A DNA stretch of 45,203 bases from Myxococcales bacterium. Its GTDB lineage: Bacteria; Myxococcota_A; Polyangia; Polyangiales; Polyangiaceae. Within the stretch, counting starts at the first letter, position 1; each line of letters opens with the position of its first letter. Where the stretch lies: contig JANXLV010000147.1 of the NCBI GenBank assembly GCA_025355005.1, positions 1-45,203 on the forward strand, given 5' to 3'. The position numbers and the translations under genes are program-made. Of this stretch, positions 25,203 to 33,006 are shown one piece after another. Below the pieces are notes generated by a model. It searched no databases. It had not been told where the DNA came from and saw only the letters and a program-made list of their open reading frames with translations.

Positions 25203-26663
25203 ATGCTCACGCGCGCGCGCATGGTCTCCCTCATCGCGTTCGGCGTGTCCGCGACCGCCGCAGTCGTGACCGGGTGCGGCCTCTTCGTCGACTTCTCGCC
25301 CTACGACACCAGCGCGATCCCTCCCGAGGCCGCCGCCGAGGACGGCTCCATCTTCGACGCGGGCCCACCGTTCGTCATCGCCGCGGTGGCGCCCGACCCG
25401 GCGTCGTGGCGCGGGGGAAGCAGCGTGGCCGTCCACGTCAGCGTTCTGCGCGGCGCACACTTCATCGACAAGCTCGCGCTCACCGCAACGCAGCTACCTT
25501 CCGGCGTCGCCGTCGTTTCAGGCTCGATTCCCGCCGGCGCGACGAGCGGTGACCTCGTCCTCTCCGCCGCGACATCCGTGCACGCAGGGCTCTTTCATGG
25601 CGCCAAGCTCGTCGTCAGTACGCCGAACGGCGTCACGCAAGAGCACCCGCTCGACATCGAGCTCACGGGAGCTCCCGGAGCGCCTGACGAGAGCTTCGGT
25701 GACGGTGGCGTGACTGCGTTGCCTCTGCGCGCGGAATCGGCGGTTCTCAGCGCGGACGACGACATCGTGGTGATCGGCGATTTGCAGGACGCGGGCCCTG
25801 TCGCGCCCGTGGTCGTTCGCTTCTCGCCGGCAGGCACGCTGGACCTGACGTTCGGAGATGGTGGTTTCTCCGTCCCCATCGCTGGCAACGGCGGGTTTGG
25901 CAACGGCCTCGCGCGCGATGATGCCGGCTACGTCGTGGTCGAGACGCCCTCAGGTTTGAACGGTCGTCGGTCGGTCGCTCGCATCGATCTGGGAGGCACG
26001 CCGCTGCCGAACTTCGGTGAAGGCGGCACGATCGAGTACACCAACAAGAACAACGCCGTCATCGCGAGCGGGCCTGCTGCAGGCACCGTGTTCCTGGCCG
26101 GCACGGGCGCGATCGGCAGCTACACGGTCGACTGGTTCACGAAGGACGGCACCGTGGCTGCGCATGCCGTCGGCTTCGGCAAGGAGCTCAACATGGTCGT
26201 CGACGGGGAGGGACGCGCCGTGGTCCTCTCGCATGGAGTACACCTGACGCGCCTCTTCGCGGACGGCTCAGTGGACTCGACGCTGACGGATCCATCGGAT
26301 GCAGCGGTGGGCCTTGGTCTCGGCACCACGGCGGGTCTGCTCGCCACGAGCGACTCGTACTTCGTCACCGGTACACTGTCTCCGTACGACATCGTGAAGC
26401 TCCGTATCGATGGCACGCCTGATCCGACGTTCGGAAACGGCGGGTTCGCCACGGAGACAGTGGACCAGTTCGCTGCCGCGGATGCAGGAGCACTCTACGT
26501 CTCGAGGGGAGTCGCCGTGGGCCGACTCAACGCGCAAGGTGGCGCCGACTTGACGTTCGGCAGCGGCGCGGACACGAGCGACGCGCCGGTGAAGATCCTC
26601 GTGCAGCGGAGTGGCCGCATCGTTGTCGTGGGGACGAAGAGCATCCACCGGTACTGGCCGTGA
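25203..26663 (+). CDS. Delta-60 repeat lipoprotein
   Basis: 486 aa. ATG directly follows the upstream stop. Lipobox VVTGC (Cys25); residues 55-155 look like an Ig/IPT-type beta domain (FVIAAVAPDPASWRGGSSVA). From residue 160 there are delta-60 repeats, each marked by an FGDGG-like core: PDESFGDGGV, LDLTFGDGGF, LPNFGEGGTI, PDPTFGNGGF, ADLTFGSGAD. Such repeats form beta-propeller-like surface modules common in myxobacteria. It overlaps the next, paralogous gene by 4 nt (GTGA). Function is unknown, but co-location with the kinase/TPR pair suggests a shared envelope process. Confidence 0.85.
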   Translation: MLTRARMVSLIAFGVSATAAVVTGCGLFVDFSPYDTSAIPPEAAAEDGSIFDAGPPFVIAAVAPDPASWRGGSSVAVHVSVLRGAHFIDKLALTATQLPSGVAVVSGSIPAGATSGDLVLSAATSVHAGLFHGAKLVVSTPNGVTQEHPLDIELTGAPGAPDESFGDGGVTALPLRAESAVLSADDDIVVIGDLQDAGPVAPVVVRFSPAGTLDLTFGDGGFSVPIAGNGGFGNGLARDDAGYVVVETPSGLNGRRSVARIDLGGTPLPNFGEGGTIEYTNKNNAVIASGPAAGTVFLAGTGAIGSYTVDWFTKDGTVAAHAVGFGKELNMVVDGEGRAVVLSHGVHLTRLFADGSVDSTLTDPSDAAVGLGLGTTAGLLATSDSYFVTGTLSPYDIVKLRIDGTPDPTFGNGGFATETVDQFAAADAGALYVSRGVAVGRLNAQGGADLTFGSGADTSDAPVKILVQRSGRIVVVGTKSIHRYWP

Positions 26664-28141
26664 CGCGCAAGGCCCTCGTCCTGGTTCCGGCGGCGTGCCT
26701 CTCTTGCGCGCTCTTCGTGGGCTTCGACGATTACGACGTGAGCCCTGATTTCGTGGTCGCCGAAGCGGGGGCCACTCCGGAAGCAAGCACGGTGGGATTT
26801 CGTCTGGAGGCCACGCCCGCGTCCCTCACGCTCACGCGAGACCAACCGGCGACGATCGTGGTCCGTGTCGTCCGCCAGCCGGGATTCACCGAGCCGATCG
26901 TGTTCGACTTCCCATCTGCGGCCGGCGCTTCACTCTCCACGTCCGACGCCGGCACGTCGCTGGACACGCTGACCGCATCGGTCGTCGGCGCTGTCGGTGT
27001 TGCGACGGCGCAGCTCACGTTTCGCGCCCACGCAGCGACGCGCGCGCAGAGCGTGGACGTACGCGTGAACGTGCGACCGGCCTCGGGCGATCGCGACCCT
27101 GCCTTCGCTGATGGTGGAGCACTGCTCGCCGAAGATGGGATTCCGTTCGGTGTCGTCGTTGACGATTCGGGCAGGGTGATCGTCGCCGTCGTGCGATCCG
27201 TACCCGGCGGAAGCGAACAGGTCGTTCACGCCTTGAGTGGCGCGGGGTCGTTCGATACGGCGTTCGGCGACGGCGGAAGCGTGCTGCTTCTGCACTTCGA
27301 CAATAACGGCGAGTCGCCGCCAGAGCCAGGCGTACTCGTGAATGCGCCGAACGGTCTCGTCGCCACGTCCGACATGATCGTCCGCAGGTTGCAGCCGAAC
27401 GGCGCCCTGGACGGCGTCTTCGCGGACGCCGGCGCGCGGGCTACGACTCTCCACATTCCACGCATCGCTGCCGACGGACCGAAGCTAGTGATGTTCGGGA
27501 CGGACGTCGCAGGCAACGACAACTTCGCCCAGCGCATCCTCGCCAGAGGCCCCGCGGACCCGACCTTCGCCGATGCGGGCGTCCTCGACCTCGGGCCCTA
27601 TGACATGTCGTCGCACATCCCTCTGTGCGCGCGCGTCGTGTCCGGCAATCTGGTCCTGGTGCTTGCGTCCACCGTGCAGCCCGTGCAAGCGTCGGTGCTG
27701 CGCTTCACCTCCACGGGCGCGCGCGATCTCGGCTTTGGTGACGCCGGAGGCCACGCGATGCCGCCAATGAACGTCGTCGGATGCGCGGTCGATCCGGACG
27801 GTGGGGTCGTCGCCGGATACGAGCAGCAGATCATCGCGAGTCGCGGCACCGGCGACATCTCCTTCGTGGCACCGTTCTTCAGTACCATCACCGACGTCGC
27901 GGCCGATCCATCGGGACGCATCATCGCGGTCGGAGACCAGAACGGGTTCCTCGGTGTCGCGCGGTATCTCGCGGATGGAACGCCGGACACGACGTTTCGC
28001 GCGGGCGGGCGTCCTTACGGGATCACGCTGCCGTTCGACGGCGGCAATGCGCGTATTGCCATTGCGCCCGACGGCTCCATCTTGCTGGCGGCGCCGCTTT
28101 CATCGGCGAAAACACTCGCGATCGTGCGTCTTCTGCCTTGA
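26660..28141 (+). CDS. Delta-60 repeat protein, paralogue of the preceding gene
   Basis: 493 aa, GTG start inside the GTGA overlap with the upstream stop. The N-terminus MTRKALVLVPAACLSCALFV is a signal peptide, possibly lipidated at Cys13 or Cys16 although the lipobox is poor. A beta domain (residues about 45-145, FRLEATPASLTLTRDQPATI) precedes delta-60 repeats: RDPAFADGGALL, FDTAFGDGGSV, LDGVFADAGAR, ADPTFADAGVL, ARDLGFGDAGGH, PDTTFRAGGRP. Both this and the preceding protein begin their mature part with a similar FVDFSPYD or FVGFDDYDV segment. It is probably the last gene of the kinase operon; 50 nt separate it from the next cluster. Confidence 0.83.
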   Translation: MTRKALVLVPAACLSCALFVGFDDYDVSPDFVVAEAGATPEASTVGFRLEATPASLTLTRDQPATIVVRVVRQPGFTEPIVFDFPSAAGASLSTSDAGTSLDTLTASVVGAVGVATAQLTFRAHAATRAQSVDVRVNVRPASGDRDPAFADGGALLAEDGIPFGVVVDDSGRVIVAVVRSVPGGSEQVVHALSGAGSFDTAFGDGGSVLLLHFDNNGESPPEPGVLVNAPNGLVATSDMIVRRLQPNGALDGVFADAGARATTLHIPRIAADGPKLVMFGTDVAGNDNFAQRILARGPADPTFADAGVLDLGPYDMSSHIPLCARVVSGNLVLVLASTVQPVQASVLRFTSTGARDLGFGDAGGHAMPPMNVVGCAVDPDGGVVAGYEQQIIASRGTGDISFVAPFFSTITDVAADPSGRIIAVGDQNGFLGVARYLADGTPDTTFRAGGRPYGITLPFDGGNARIAIAPDGSILLAAPLSSAKTLAIVRLLP

Positions 28142-28191
28142 GCCGCGGCGTGCGAGACACGTGATACGGTCGGTCGCAGGAGAACAACCCC

Positions 28192-29031
28192 GTGGCCCAA
28201 CCTCCGTATCAAGGTCCTCCGCCGCAAGGCGCGCCGCCTCCGCAGTATGCAGATCTTCCGCAGCACGCGCGCGAGCGTCTCGCGCGGATGCGGCAGCGTC
28301 AGTTCTTCACGAGCGACCTCTCCGTGAACGAGTTCCTGCTCGTGAAGGAGGTCGGCTTTCATCCCGTGGGGCTGGTGCTCGGGTCGAGCATCTTCCACAT
28401 CGGCAACCAGTGGGTGAACGCGAAGGCCAACTGCGAGATGCAGCAGCTCACGCAGGCGATGTACCTCTCGCGCGAGCTCGCGATGGCGCGCATGGAGGAA
28501 GAGGCGGACTCTCTGGGCGCTGACGGGATCGTCGGCGTGAAGCTCGAGGTCACGCAGCACGCATGGGGCTCGAACGTGATCGAGTTCGTCGCCATTGGCA
28601 CCGCCGTCAAGAACGATCAGGGACACAACTGGCGCGCGCCGAACGGCAAGCCGTTCCAGTCGGATCTCTCGGGCCAGGATTTCTGGACGCTGCTCCGCGC
28701 AGGGTATCGCCCGCTCGGCTTCGTGATGGGCAACTGCGTGTACCACGTGGGTGAGCTGGGCTTCTTCCAGAAGCTCACCACGCCCGCGCAAGGCGAGATG
28801 AAGAACTACACGGAGGGCCTCTACGACGCTCGCGAGCTCGCGATGGAGCGGATGCAGACGGAGGCGACGGACCTCGGCGCCGAGGGCATCGTGGGTGTCG
28901 TGATCGATCAGTCGAACCACTCGTGGGGCAACAACGTGATCGAGTTCTCCGCCGTGGGCACCGCGGTCGCGCCGATCTCGCGCGACCACAAGATCCCCGT
29001 GCCGCAGCTGATTCTCACCGTCAACGACTGA
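28192..29031 (+). CDS. Double YbjQ-like (heavy-metal-binding-domain) protein 1
   Basis: 279 aa, GTG start with Shine-Dalgarno AGGAG at 28178-28182, 9 nt upstream. A Pro/Gln-rich N-terminus leads to two tandem YbjQ/UPF0145-like domains. Domain 1 (about 40-145): FFTSDLSVNEFLLVKEVGF, LVLGSSIFHIG, SRELAMARMEEEADSLGADG, IVGVKLE, IEFVAIGTAV. Domain 2 (about 155-270): FQSDLSGQDFWTLLRAGYR, VMGNCVYHVG, ARELAMERMQTEATDLGAEG, IVGVVID, IEFSAVGTAV. The HExxAxGTAV-type end and LGAxGIVGV core define the family. No signal peptide; cytosolic. First of four such genes in a row. The family has no established biochemical function. Confidence 0.85.
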   Translation: MAQPPYQGPPPQGAPPPQYADLPQHARERLARMRQRQFFTSDLSVNEFLLVKEVGFHPVGLVLGSSIFHIGNQWVNAKANCEMQQLTQAMYLSRELAMARMEEEADSLGADGIVGVKLEVTQHAWGSNVIEFVAIGTAVKNDQGHNWRAPNGKPFQSDLSGQDFWTLLRAGYRPLGFVMGNCVYHVGELGFFQKLTTPAQGEMKNYTEGLYDARELAMERMQTEATDLGAEGIVGVVIDQSNHSWGNNVIEFSAVGTAVAPISRDHKIPVPQLILTVND

Positions 29032-29048
29032 AGGAAAGGGGGTCAGTC

Positions 29049-30086
29049 ATGGCGCAGCAGCCCTTCGATATCAACGCGAGCCTTGCCCACGTGCGGGCTG
29101 GCGGTCTCCCGATCCGTGCGCAGATCCGCCTCGCGGAAGAGGCAGGTCCGAACAAGAAGCTCTTCACGAGCGATCTGTCCGTGAGCGAGTTCCTGCTCGT
29201 GGAAGAGGCCAAGGCGCGGCCCATTTCGCAGGTGATGGGCTCGTCGGTCTACCGCATCGGCACGGTGAGTGACTACAAGGGCGGCGGCGAGCAGATCTTC
29301 GAGATCAAGACTCTGTCGCAAGGTCACCGCGAGGCACGACGCAAGGCGCTCTCGCGGCTCTTCCAGGAAGCGCGGCTCGTCGGCGCGGATGCCGTCGTGG
29401 GCATGCGCCTCTCGGAGCGCATGATCACTATGGGCAACCACGGCAAGGGCGGGGATGACGGCGGCGAGATCATCGAGTTCACCGCGGTGGGCACGGCGAT
29501 CGACGCCAACTGGATCACGCACCCACCGAACGTGCCCGTCGTGACCGACCTCACGGGACAGGAGCTGTGGGCGCTCGCCCAGGACGGCTTCGAGCCCTGC
29601 GGCTTCCTGTTCGATTTCTGTCGCTACCACGTGTGGCACGTCCTCGCGGGCTGGCAGCAAGGCCAGTCACAGGGCGAGATCAACCTTGCGCAGCAGGCGA
29701 TCGAGCTCGCGCGAAAGCACGTTGAAGCCAGCATCGAGGACCAGGCCACCAAGTTCGAGGCCGAGTTTGTGGTCGGCTCCGACGTGAAGATCGAGATCAA
29801 GGAGGTCCCATGCGGCTACGCGAGCTGCGAGCTGAACGATCTCGACGTGAGCGTGAGCTGGTTCGGCACTGGCGTGCGTCGCGTGCCGCATTTCGTGCCG
29901 CCCGAGCATCCGAAGGCTCCGCCGCTGATCCTCTCGATGATGCCGCTCGGTCGACGCAAGAGCAAAGGCTTCGAGGACGAAGAGGACGAGGCCGACGCGG
30001 TCGCAGAGCTCGCGAAAGAGGCCGAGGAAGAGGCGCTGCGCGAGGACGAGAACCCCAAGGAAGAATCCGGGAGCGACGACGACTGA
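29049..30086 (+). CDS. Double YbjQ-like protein 2, with acidic tail
   Basis: 345 aa. ATG 29049 has a purine-rich Shine-Dalgarno (AAGGAAAGGGGG, 29031-29042) 6 nt upstream. Domain 1: LFTSDLSVSEFLLVEEAKAR, MGSSVYRIG, RLFQEARLVGADAVVGMRL, IIEFTAVGTAI. Domain 2 is diverged: VTDLTGQELWALAQDGFEPC, ELARKHVEASIEDQATKF, then VVGSDVKIEIKE and WFGTGVRRV, so the LGAxGIVGV core is altered and a CGYASC pair appears. The last 60 residues are very acidic (FEDEEDEADAVAEL, EEEALREDENPKEE). It starts 17 nt after gene 1 and shares one base with gene 3. Confidence 0.82.
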   Translation: MAQQPFDINASLAHVRAGGLPIRAQIRLAEEAGPNKKLFTSDLSVSEFLLVEEAKARPISQVMGSSVYRIGTVSDYKGGGEQIFEIKTLSQGHREARRKALSRLFQEARLVGADAVVGMRLSERMITMGNHGKGGDDGGEIIEFTAVGTAIDANWITHPPNVPVVTDLTGQELWALAQDGFEPCGFLFDFCRYHVWHVLAGWQQGQSQGEINLAQQAIELARKHVEASIEDQATKFEAEFVVGSDVKIEIKEVPCGYASCELNDLDVSVSWFGTGVRRVPHFVPPEHPKAPPLILSMMPLGRRKSKGFEDEEDEADAVAELAKEAEEEALREDENPKEESGSDDD

Positions 30087-31006
30087 TGACGCAAGGTCGA
30101 TACCCCGGTCCACCGGCCATGCCGCAAGGCTACGCGCAGCCCATGCCGTCCGATCTGCCGAAGCACGCGCGCGAGCGCTTGATGCAGATGCGGCAGAAGA
30201 AGCTCTTCACGAGCGATCTCTCCATCAACGAGTTCCTGCTCGTGAAGCAAGCCGGCTTCGAGCCGCTCGGCCTGGTGATGGGCAGCTCCGTCTACCAGAT
30301 GATGGTGCAGGTGCCGCAGGTGCCGTACGGACAGTGGGGCGCGGAGGTGGGCTGGATGTCCCATGCGCTCTATCACTCGCGCGAGCTCGCCATGAATCGC
30401 ATGGAGGAAGAGGCGACGGAGCTCGGCGCGGACGGAATCGTCGGCGTGCGGCTCGAGGTGAACGTCCACGCGTTCGGCCAGGGCATCCTGGAGTTCATGG
30501 CAGTGGGCACCGCGGTCCGTCATGCAGACGGCGTGAGCTTCCGCAACGCGCACGGCAAGCCGTTCCAGTCCGACCTCTCGGGGCAGGAGTTCTGGACGCT
30601 CATCAGCGCGGGCTATCGCCCCGTGGGCTTCGTGATGGGCAACTGCGTCGCGTACGTGCCGCCCAACACGCTGCTTGCGACCACCGGCTCCAGCGGCGAC
30701 GGGCAGGAGCTCTCGGAGTACACGCACGTCCTCTACGACGCGCGCGAGCTCGCGATCGGCCGCCTCCAGTACGAAGCCGAGTCGCTCCACGCCGAGGGCA
30801 TCGTCGGCGTCACCGTCACGGAGAAGGAGCACTCGTGGGGCGCGGGCCAGCCCGGCCCGACCGGCCAGAGGACAAGGCGCGACGGCAACGCCGCTTACAC
30901 AACGGGCGAGCTCATCGAGCTCTTCGTCGTCGGCACCGCGGTGATCCGCTACGACACCGGCAAGGCCCTTCCGCCCATCCACCTCGCAGTGCCGCTCAAC
31001 AAATGA
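30086..31006 (+). CDS. Double YbjQ-like protein 3
   Basis: 306 aa. The start ATG overlaps the previous stop (TGATG). The N-terminus MTQGRYPGPPAMPQGYAQP is Pro/Gln-rich, as in gene 1, and KHARERLMQMRQKKLFTSD closely resembles the corresponding stretch of gene 1. Domain 1: SDLSINEFLLVKQAGFEPL, MGSSVYQMM, NRMEEEATELGADGIVGVRL, ILEFMAVGTAV. Domain 2: FQSDLSGQEFWTLISAGYR, MGNCVAYV, RELAIGRLQYEAESLHAEG, IVGVTV, then an insertion near GAGQPGPTGQR and LIELFVVGTAV. Genes 1 and 3 are the closest pair of the four, pointing to duplication. Confidence 0.85.
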   Translation: MTQGRYPGPPAMPQGYAQPMPSDLPKHARERLMQMRQKKLFTSDLSINEFLLVKQAGFEPLGLVMGSSVYQMMVQVPQVPYGQWGAEVGWMSHALYHSRELAMNRMEEEATELGADGIVGVRLEVNVHAFGQGILEFMAVGTAVRHADGVSFRNAHGKPFQSDLSGQEFWTLISAGYRPVGFVMGNCVAYVPPNTLLATTGSSGDGQELSEYTHVLYDARELAIGRLQYEAESLHAEGIVGVTVTEKEHSWGAGQPGPTGQRTRRDGNAAYTTGELIELFVVGTAVIRYDTGKALPPIHLAVPLNK

Positions 31007-31013
31007 GGCTGTC

Positions 31014-31826
31014 ATGGCGCTAGTCAGAAGAACCGAGCCCGCGCTGTCCGACCTCTCCGTGACGGAGTTCCTCGTGCTCTCTCGCGCGGGGTTCTTGCCC
31101 ATGGGGCTGGTCATCGGAACAAGCGTGTATGATGCAGGTATCACCTGGAACCTGGGTCAGACGCGGGAGATCCCGGAGCTGGGCTTCGCGATGCATCAGG
31201 CGCGCAAGCTCGCTGTGGAGCGCATGCGCGCGCAGGCGAAGGAGCACGGCGCGGAGGGCGTCGTCGGTGTGCGACTGCAGGTGGAGCACCACAAGTGGCG
31301 TGGCGGGCACACCGTTGCGAAGTTCGTGGCGCTCGGCACGGCGATCTCGTTCGACCGCGCGCATGCGCCGCAGAAGCTCGCGCATGCGCCCAGCCTCCTC
31401 TTGGCCGGCGCGCGGCCGTTCACGTCGGATCTCTCGGGTCAGGATTTCGTGACGCTGTTGCGCGCAGGCTACCGGCCCGTGGATCTCGCGATGGGCAGCG
31501 CGGTCTACGAGATCGATCCGTCGCTTCTCTACAATTACATCGGCGGGACCGTCGAGCTCATTCCGTACACGCAGGCCTTCTTCAACGCGCGCGAGGGCGC
31601 GATGGACCGGCTCACGGAGGACCTGCACAGGGATCATCCGAAGGATGGACCGGACTCGCCTGCGGGGATCGTCGGCGTGACGGTGGAGGAGCGCGTGCAC
31701 ACGGGGTCGGGGTTCGTGGTGGAGTACAGCGCGATCGGTACGGCCGTCACTGCGCTCGCGGAAGGCGATCCGCGGCGTCATGCGCAGCTCCCGAACCCGA
31801 CCATCGTCGTGCCGCTCGATCGCTGA
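31014..31826 (+). CDS. Double YbjQ-like protein 4
   Basis: 270 aa, starting 7 nt after gene 3. It lacks the Pro/Gln N-terminal extension and starts directly at domain 1: ALSDLSVTEFLVLSRAGFLP, VIGTSVYDAG, ARKLAVERMRAQAKEHGAEG, VVGVRLQVEHHKW, VAKFVALGTAI. Domain 2: FTSDLSGQDFVTLLRAGYRP, MGSAVYEID, AREGAMDRLTEDLHRDHPKD, GIVGVTVEERVH, VEYSAIGTAV. Its stop overlaps the ATG of the deoxynucleoside-kinase gene (TGATG), so the whole cluster and the kinase are likely one transcript. Metal binding is named in the family but not demonstrated by any motif here. Confidence 0.83.
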   Translation: MALVRRTEPALSDLSVTEFLVLSRAGFLPMGLVIGTSVYDAGITWNLGQTREIPELGFAMHQARKLAVERMRAQAKEHGAEGVVGVRLQVEHHKWRGGHTVAKFVALGTAISFDRAHAPQKLAHAPSLLLAGARPFTSDLSGQDFVTLLRAGYRPVDLAMGSAVYEIDPSLLYNYIGGTVELIPYTQAFFNAREGAMDRLTEDLHRDHPKDGPDSPAGIVGVTVEERVHTGSGFVVEYSAIGTAVTALAEGDPRRHAQLPNPTIVVPLDR

Positions 31827-32446
31827 TGGCGAAGAAGCGCTACGTGGCGGTCGCGGGGACCATCGGCGCGGGCAAGACTTCGCTCGTGGCGTGGCTCGAG
31901 AAGCGCTACGGGCTGGTCCCGTTCTACGAGCCGAACGAGGGCAACCCGTACCTCGCTGACTTCTATTCGGACATGAAGGCGTGGGCGTTCCACTCGCAGG
32001 CGTTTTTTTTGGCGCACAAGCTGGAGCTGCATCAGGCGCTGGAGCGCTCGCAGGTGCCGGCGGTCATCGATCGCACCATCTACGAGGACGCGGAGATCTT
32101 CGCGAAGAACCTCTACCTGCAGAAGTACATCGACAAGCGCGACTGGGCCGTTTACCAGCGCCTCTACGAGGGGATCCGTCGCGCGCTGCGACCGCCGGAC
32201 GTGCTCATCGCGCTCACGTGCTCGCTGGCGGCCACGAAGAAGCGCATCACGCGCCGCGGGCGCGCGATGGAGTCGAGCATTCCGGACGCGTATCTGCGGC
32301 GGCTGCATAAGCTCTACACGCAGTGGTTCGACACCTATGACCTCGGGCCCATCGTGCGCATCGACACCACGCGGCTCGACTACGTGGAGGACCTCGTGGA
32401 CCTCATCGAGCTCGAGGAGCGGATGGACAAGGCCCTGCGCACGTGA
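31826..32446 (+). CDS. Deoxynucleoside kinase (dAdo/dGuo/dCyd-kinase family)
   Basis: 206 aa. The P-loop AVAGTIGAGKTSLVAW (residues 9-24) is followed by FYEPNEGNPYLADFYSDM, AFHSQAFFLAHKLELHQAL, the DRTIYEDAEIFAKNLY (DRS-like) motif and the lid KKRITRRGRAMES. It phosphorylates deoxynucleosides to monophosphates in nucleotide salvage. The length is typical (about 205-220 aa). The start ATG overlaps the stop of YbjQ-like gene 4 and the stop overlaps the GTG of the next small gene (GTGA), a tight translational chain. Which deoxynucleoside is preferred cannot be told from the sequence. Confidence 0.9.
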   Translation: MAKKRYVAVAGTIGAGKTSLVAWLEKRYGLVPFYEPNEGNPYLADFYSDMKAWAFHSQAFFLAHKLELHQALERSQVPAVIDRTIYEDAEIFAKNLYLQKYIDKRDWAVYQRLYEGIRRALRPPDVLIALTCSLAATKKRITRRGRAMESSIPDAYLRRLHKLYTQWFDTYDLGPIVRIDTTRLDYVEDLVDLIELEERMDKALRT

Positions 32447-32832
32447 GCAGGCCCGCAGAAAACGAGGCATTTCGTGAATCGAGCGCTACCATGACTGCCA
32501 TGCGCTGTTCGACGTGCGGTGGGGCGACAAACCCGGGCGAGCAAGAGACGTGTGATGCGTGTGCGGAGCGTGACCTCGGTCGCCGCGAGAAGCAACGTCG
32601 CGAGCAGCTCGCGTGGCTCTACACGTGCGCGCATCGCGCCGTGAAGCTCGCGCGGACGTACCGCGTCGCGGACGGCAAGGACGGCCTTCGTGCGCGCGGC
32701 TGTCTCGCGCAGGTGAAGGTCTATCGCAAAGACATTCGCGGGCTGCGCGACGTGCTCGGACGCGTCTCCCCGGGCATCACGAAGACGCGCCTCCCGGCAG
32801 AAGAGCAGAAGCGCGCGTCGCGAGCCGGCTGA
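32443..32832 (+). CDS. Small CxxC/zinc-ribbon-like protein, unknown
   Basis: 129 aa from GTG 32443, or about 110 aa from ATG 32491 or 32500 (MRCSTCGGATNPGEQ), which would start at the functional part. CSTC and CDAC, separated by about 15 residues, look like a zinc ribbon. The rest is strongly basic and helical (RREKQRREQLAWLYTCAHRA, GCLAQVKVYRKDIRGLRDVL). No family recognised; a nucleic-acid-binding role would fit but is a guess. It overlaps the deoxynucleoside kinase stop by 4 nt. Confidence 0.55.
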   Translation: MSRPAENEAFRESSATMTAMRCSTCGGATNPGEQETCDACAERDLGRREKQRREQLAWLYTCAHRAVKLARTYRVADGKDGLRARGCLAQVKVYRKDIRGLRDVLGRVSPGITKTRLPAEEQKRASRAG

Positions 32833-32833
32833 A

Positions 32834-32873
32834 CGCCCGAGCTCACGCCCACGCCCGAGCCCACGCCCGAGTG
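32834..32873. repeat. Short Pro/Glu-type simple repeat between genes
   Basis: Three imperfect copies built on CACGCCCGAG(C) lie just after the stop of the small CxxC gene. The rest of the gap to 33006 holds only an imperfect 20-nt hairpin (32952-32971) with an interrupted stem and no U-tract, and a GGGTGGGA-like ribosome-binding site before ATG 33007. Confidence 0.6.
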
Positions 32874-33006
32874 TTTGGGGACACGTCGGGACACGCTCCG
32901 TGGCCGCCCGCCCACGACTGCGTTCGTGAGCCACGCTTGCGAGAACGCGGATCCCCTGGTTTTTCCGGGGAATGGCCACAGGCACGGACCGTGAATGGGT
33001 GGGACC

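Noticed and set aside
32952..32971. Imperfect TCCCC...GGGGA hairpin as terminator
   Set aside because: The stem is interrupted after five pairs and no U-tract follows.
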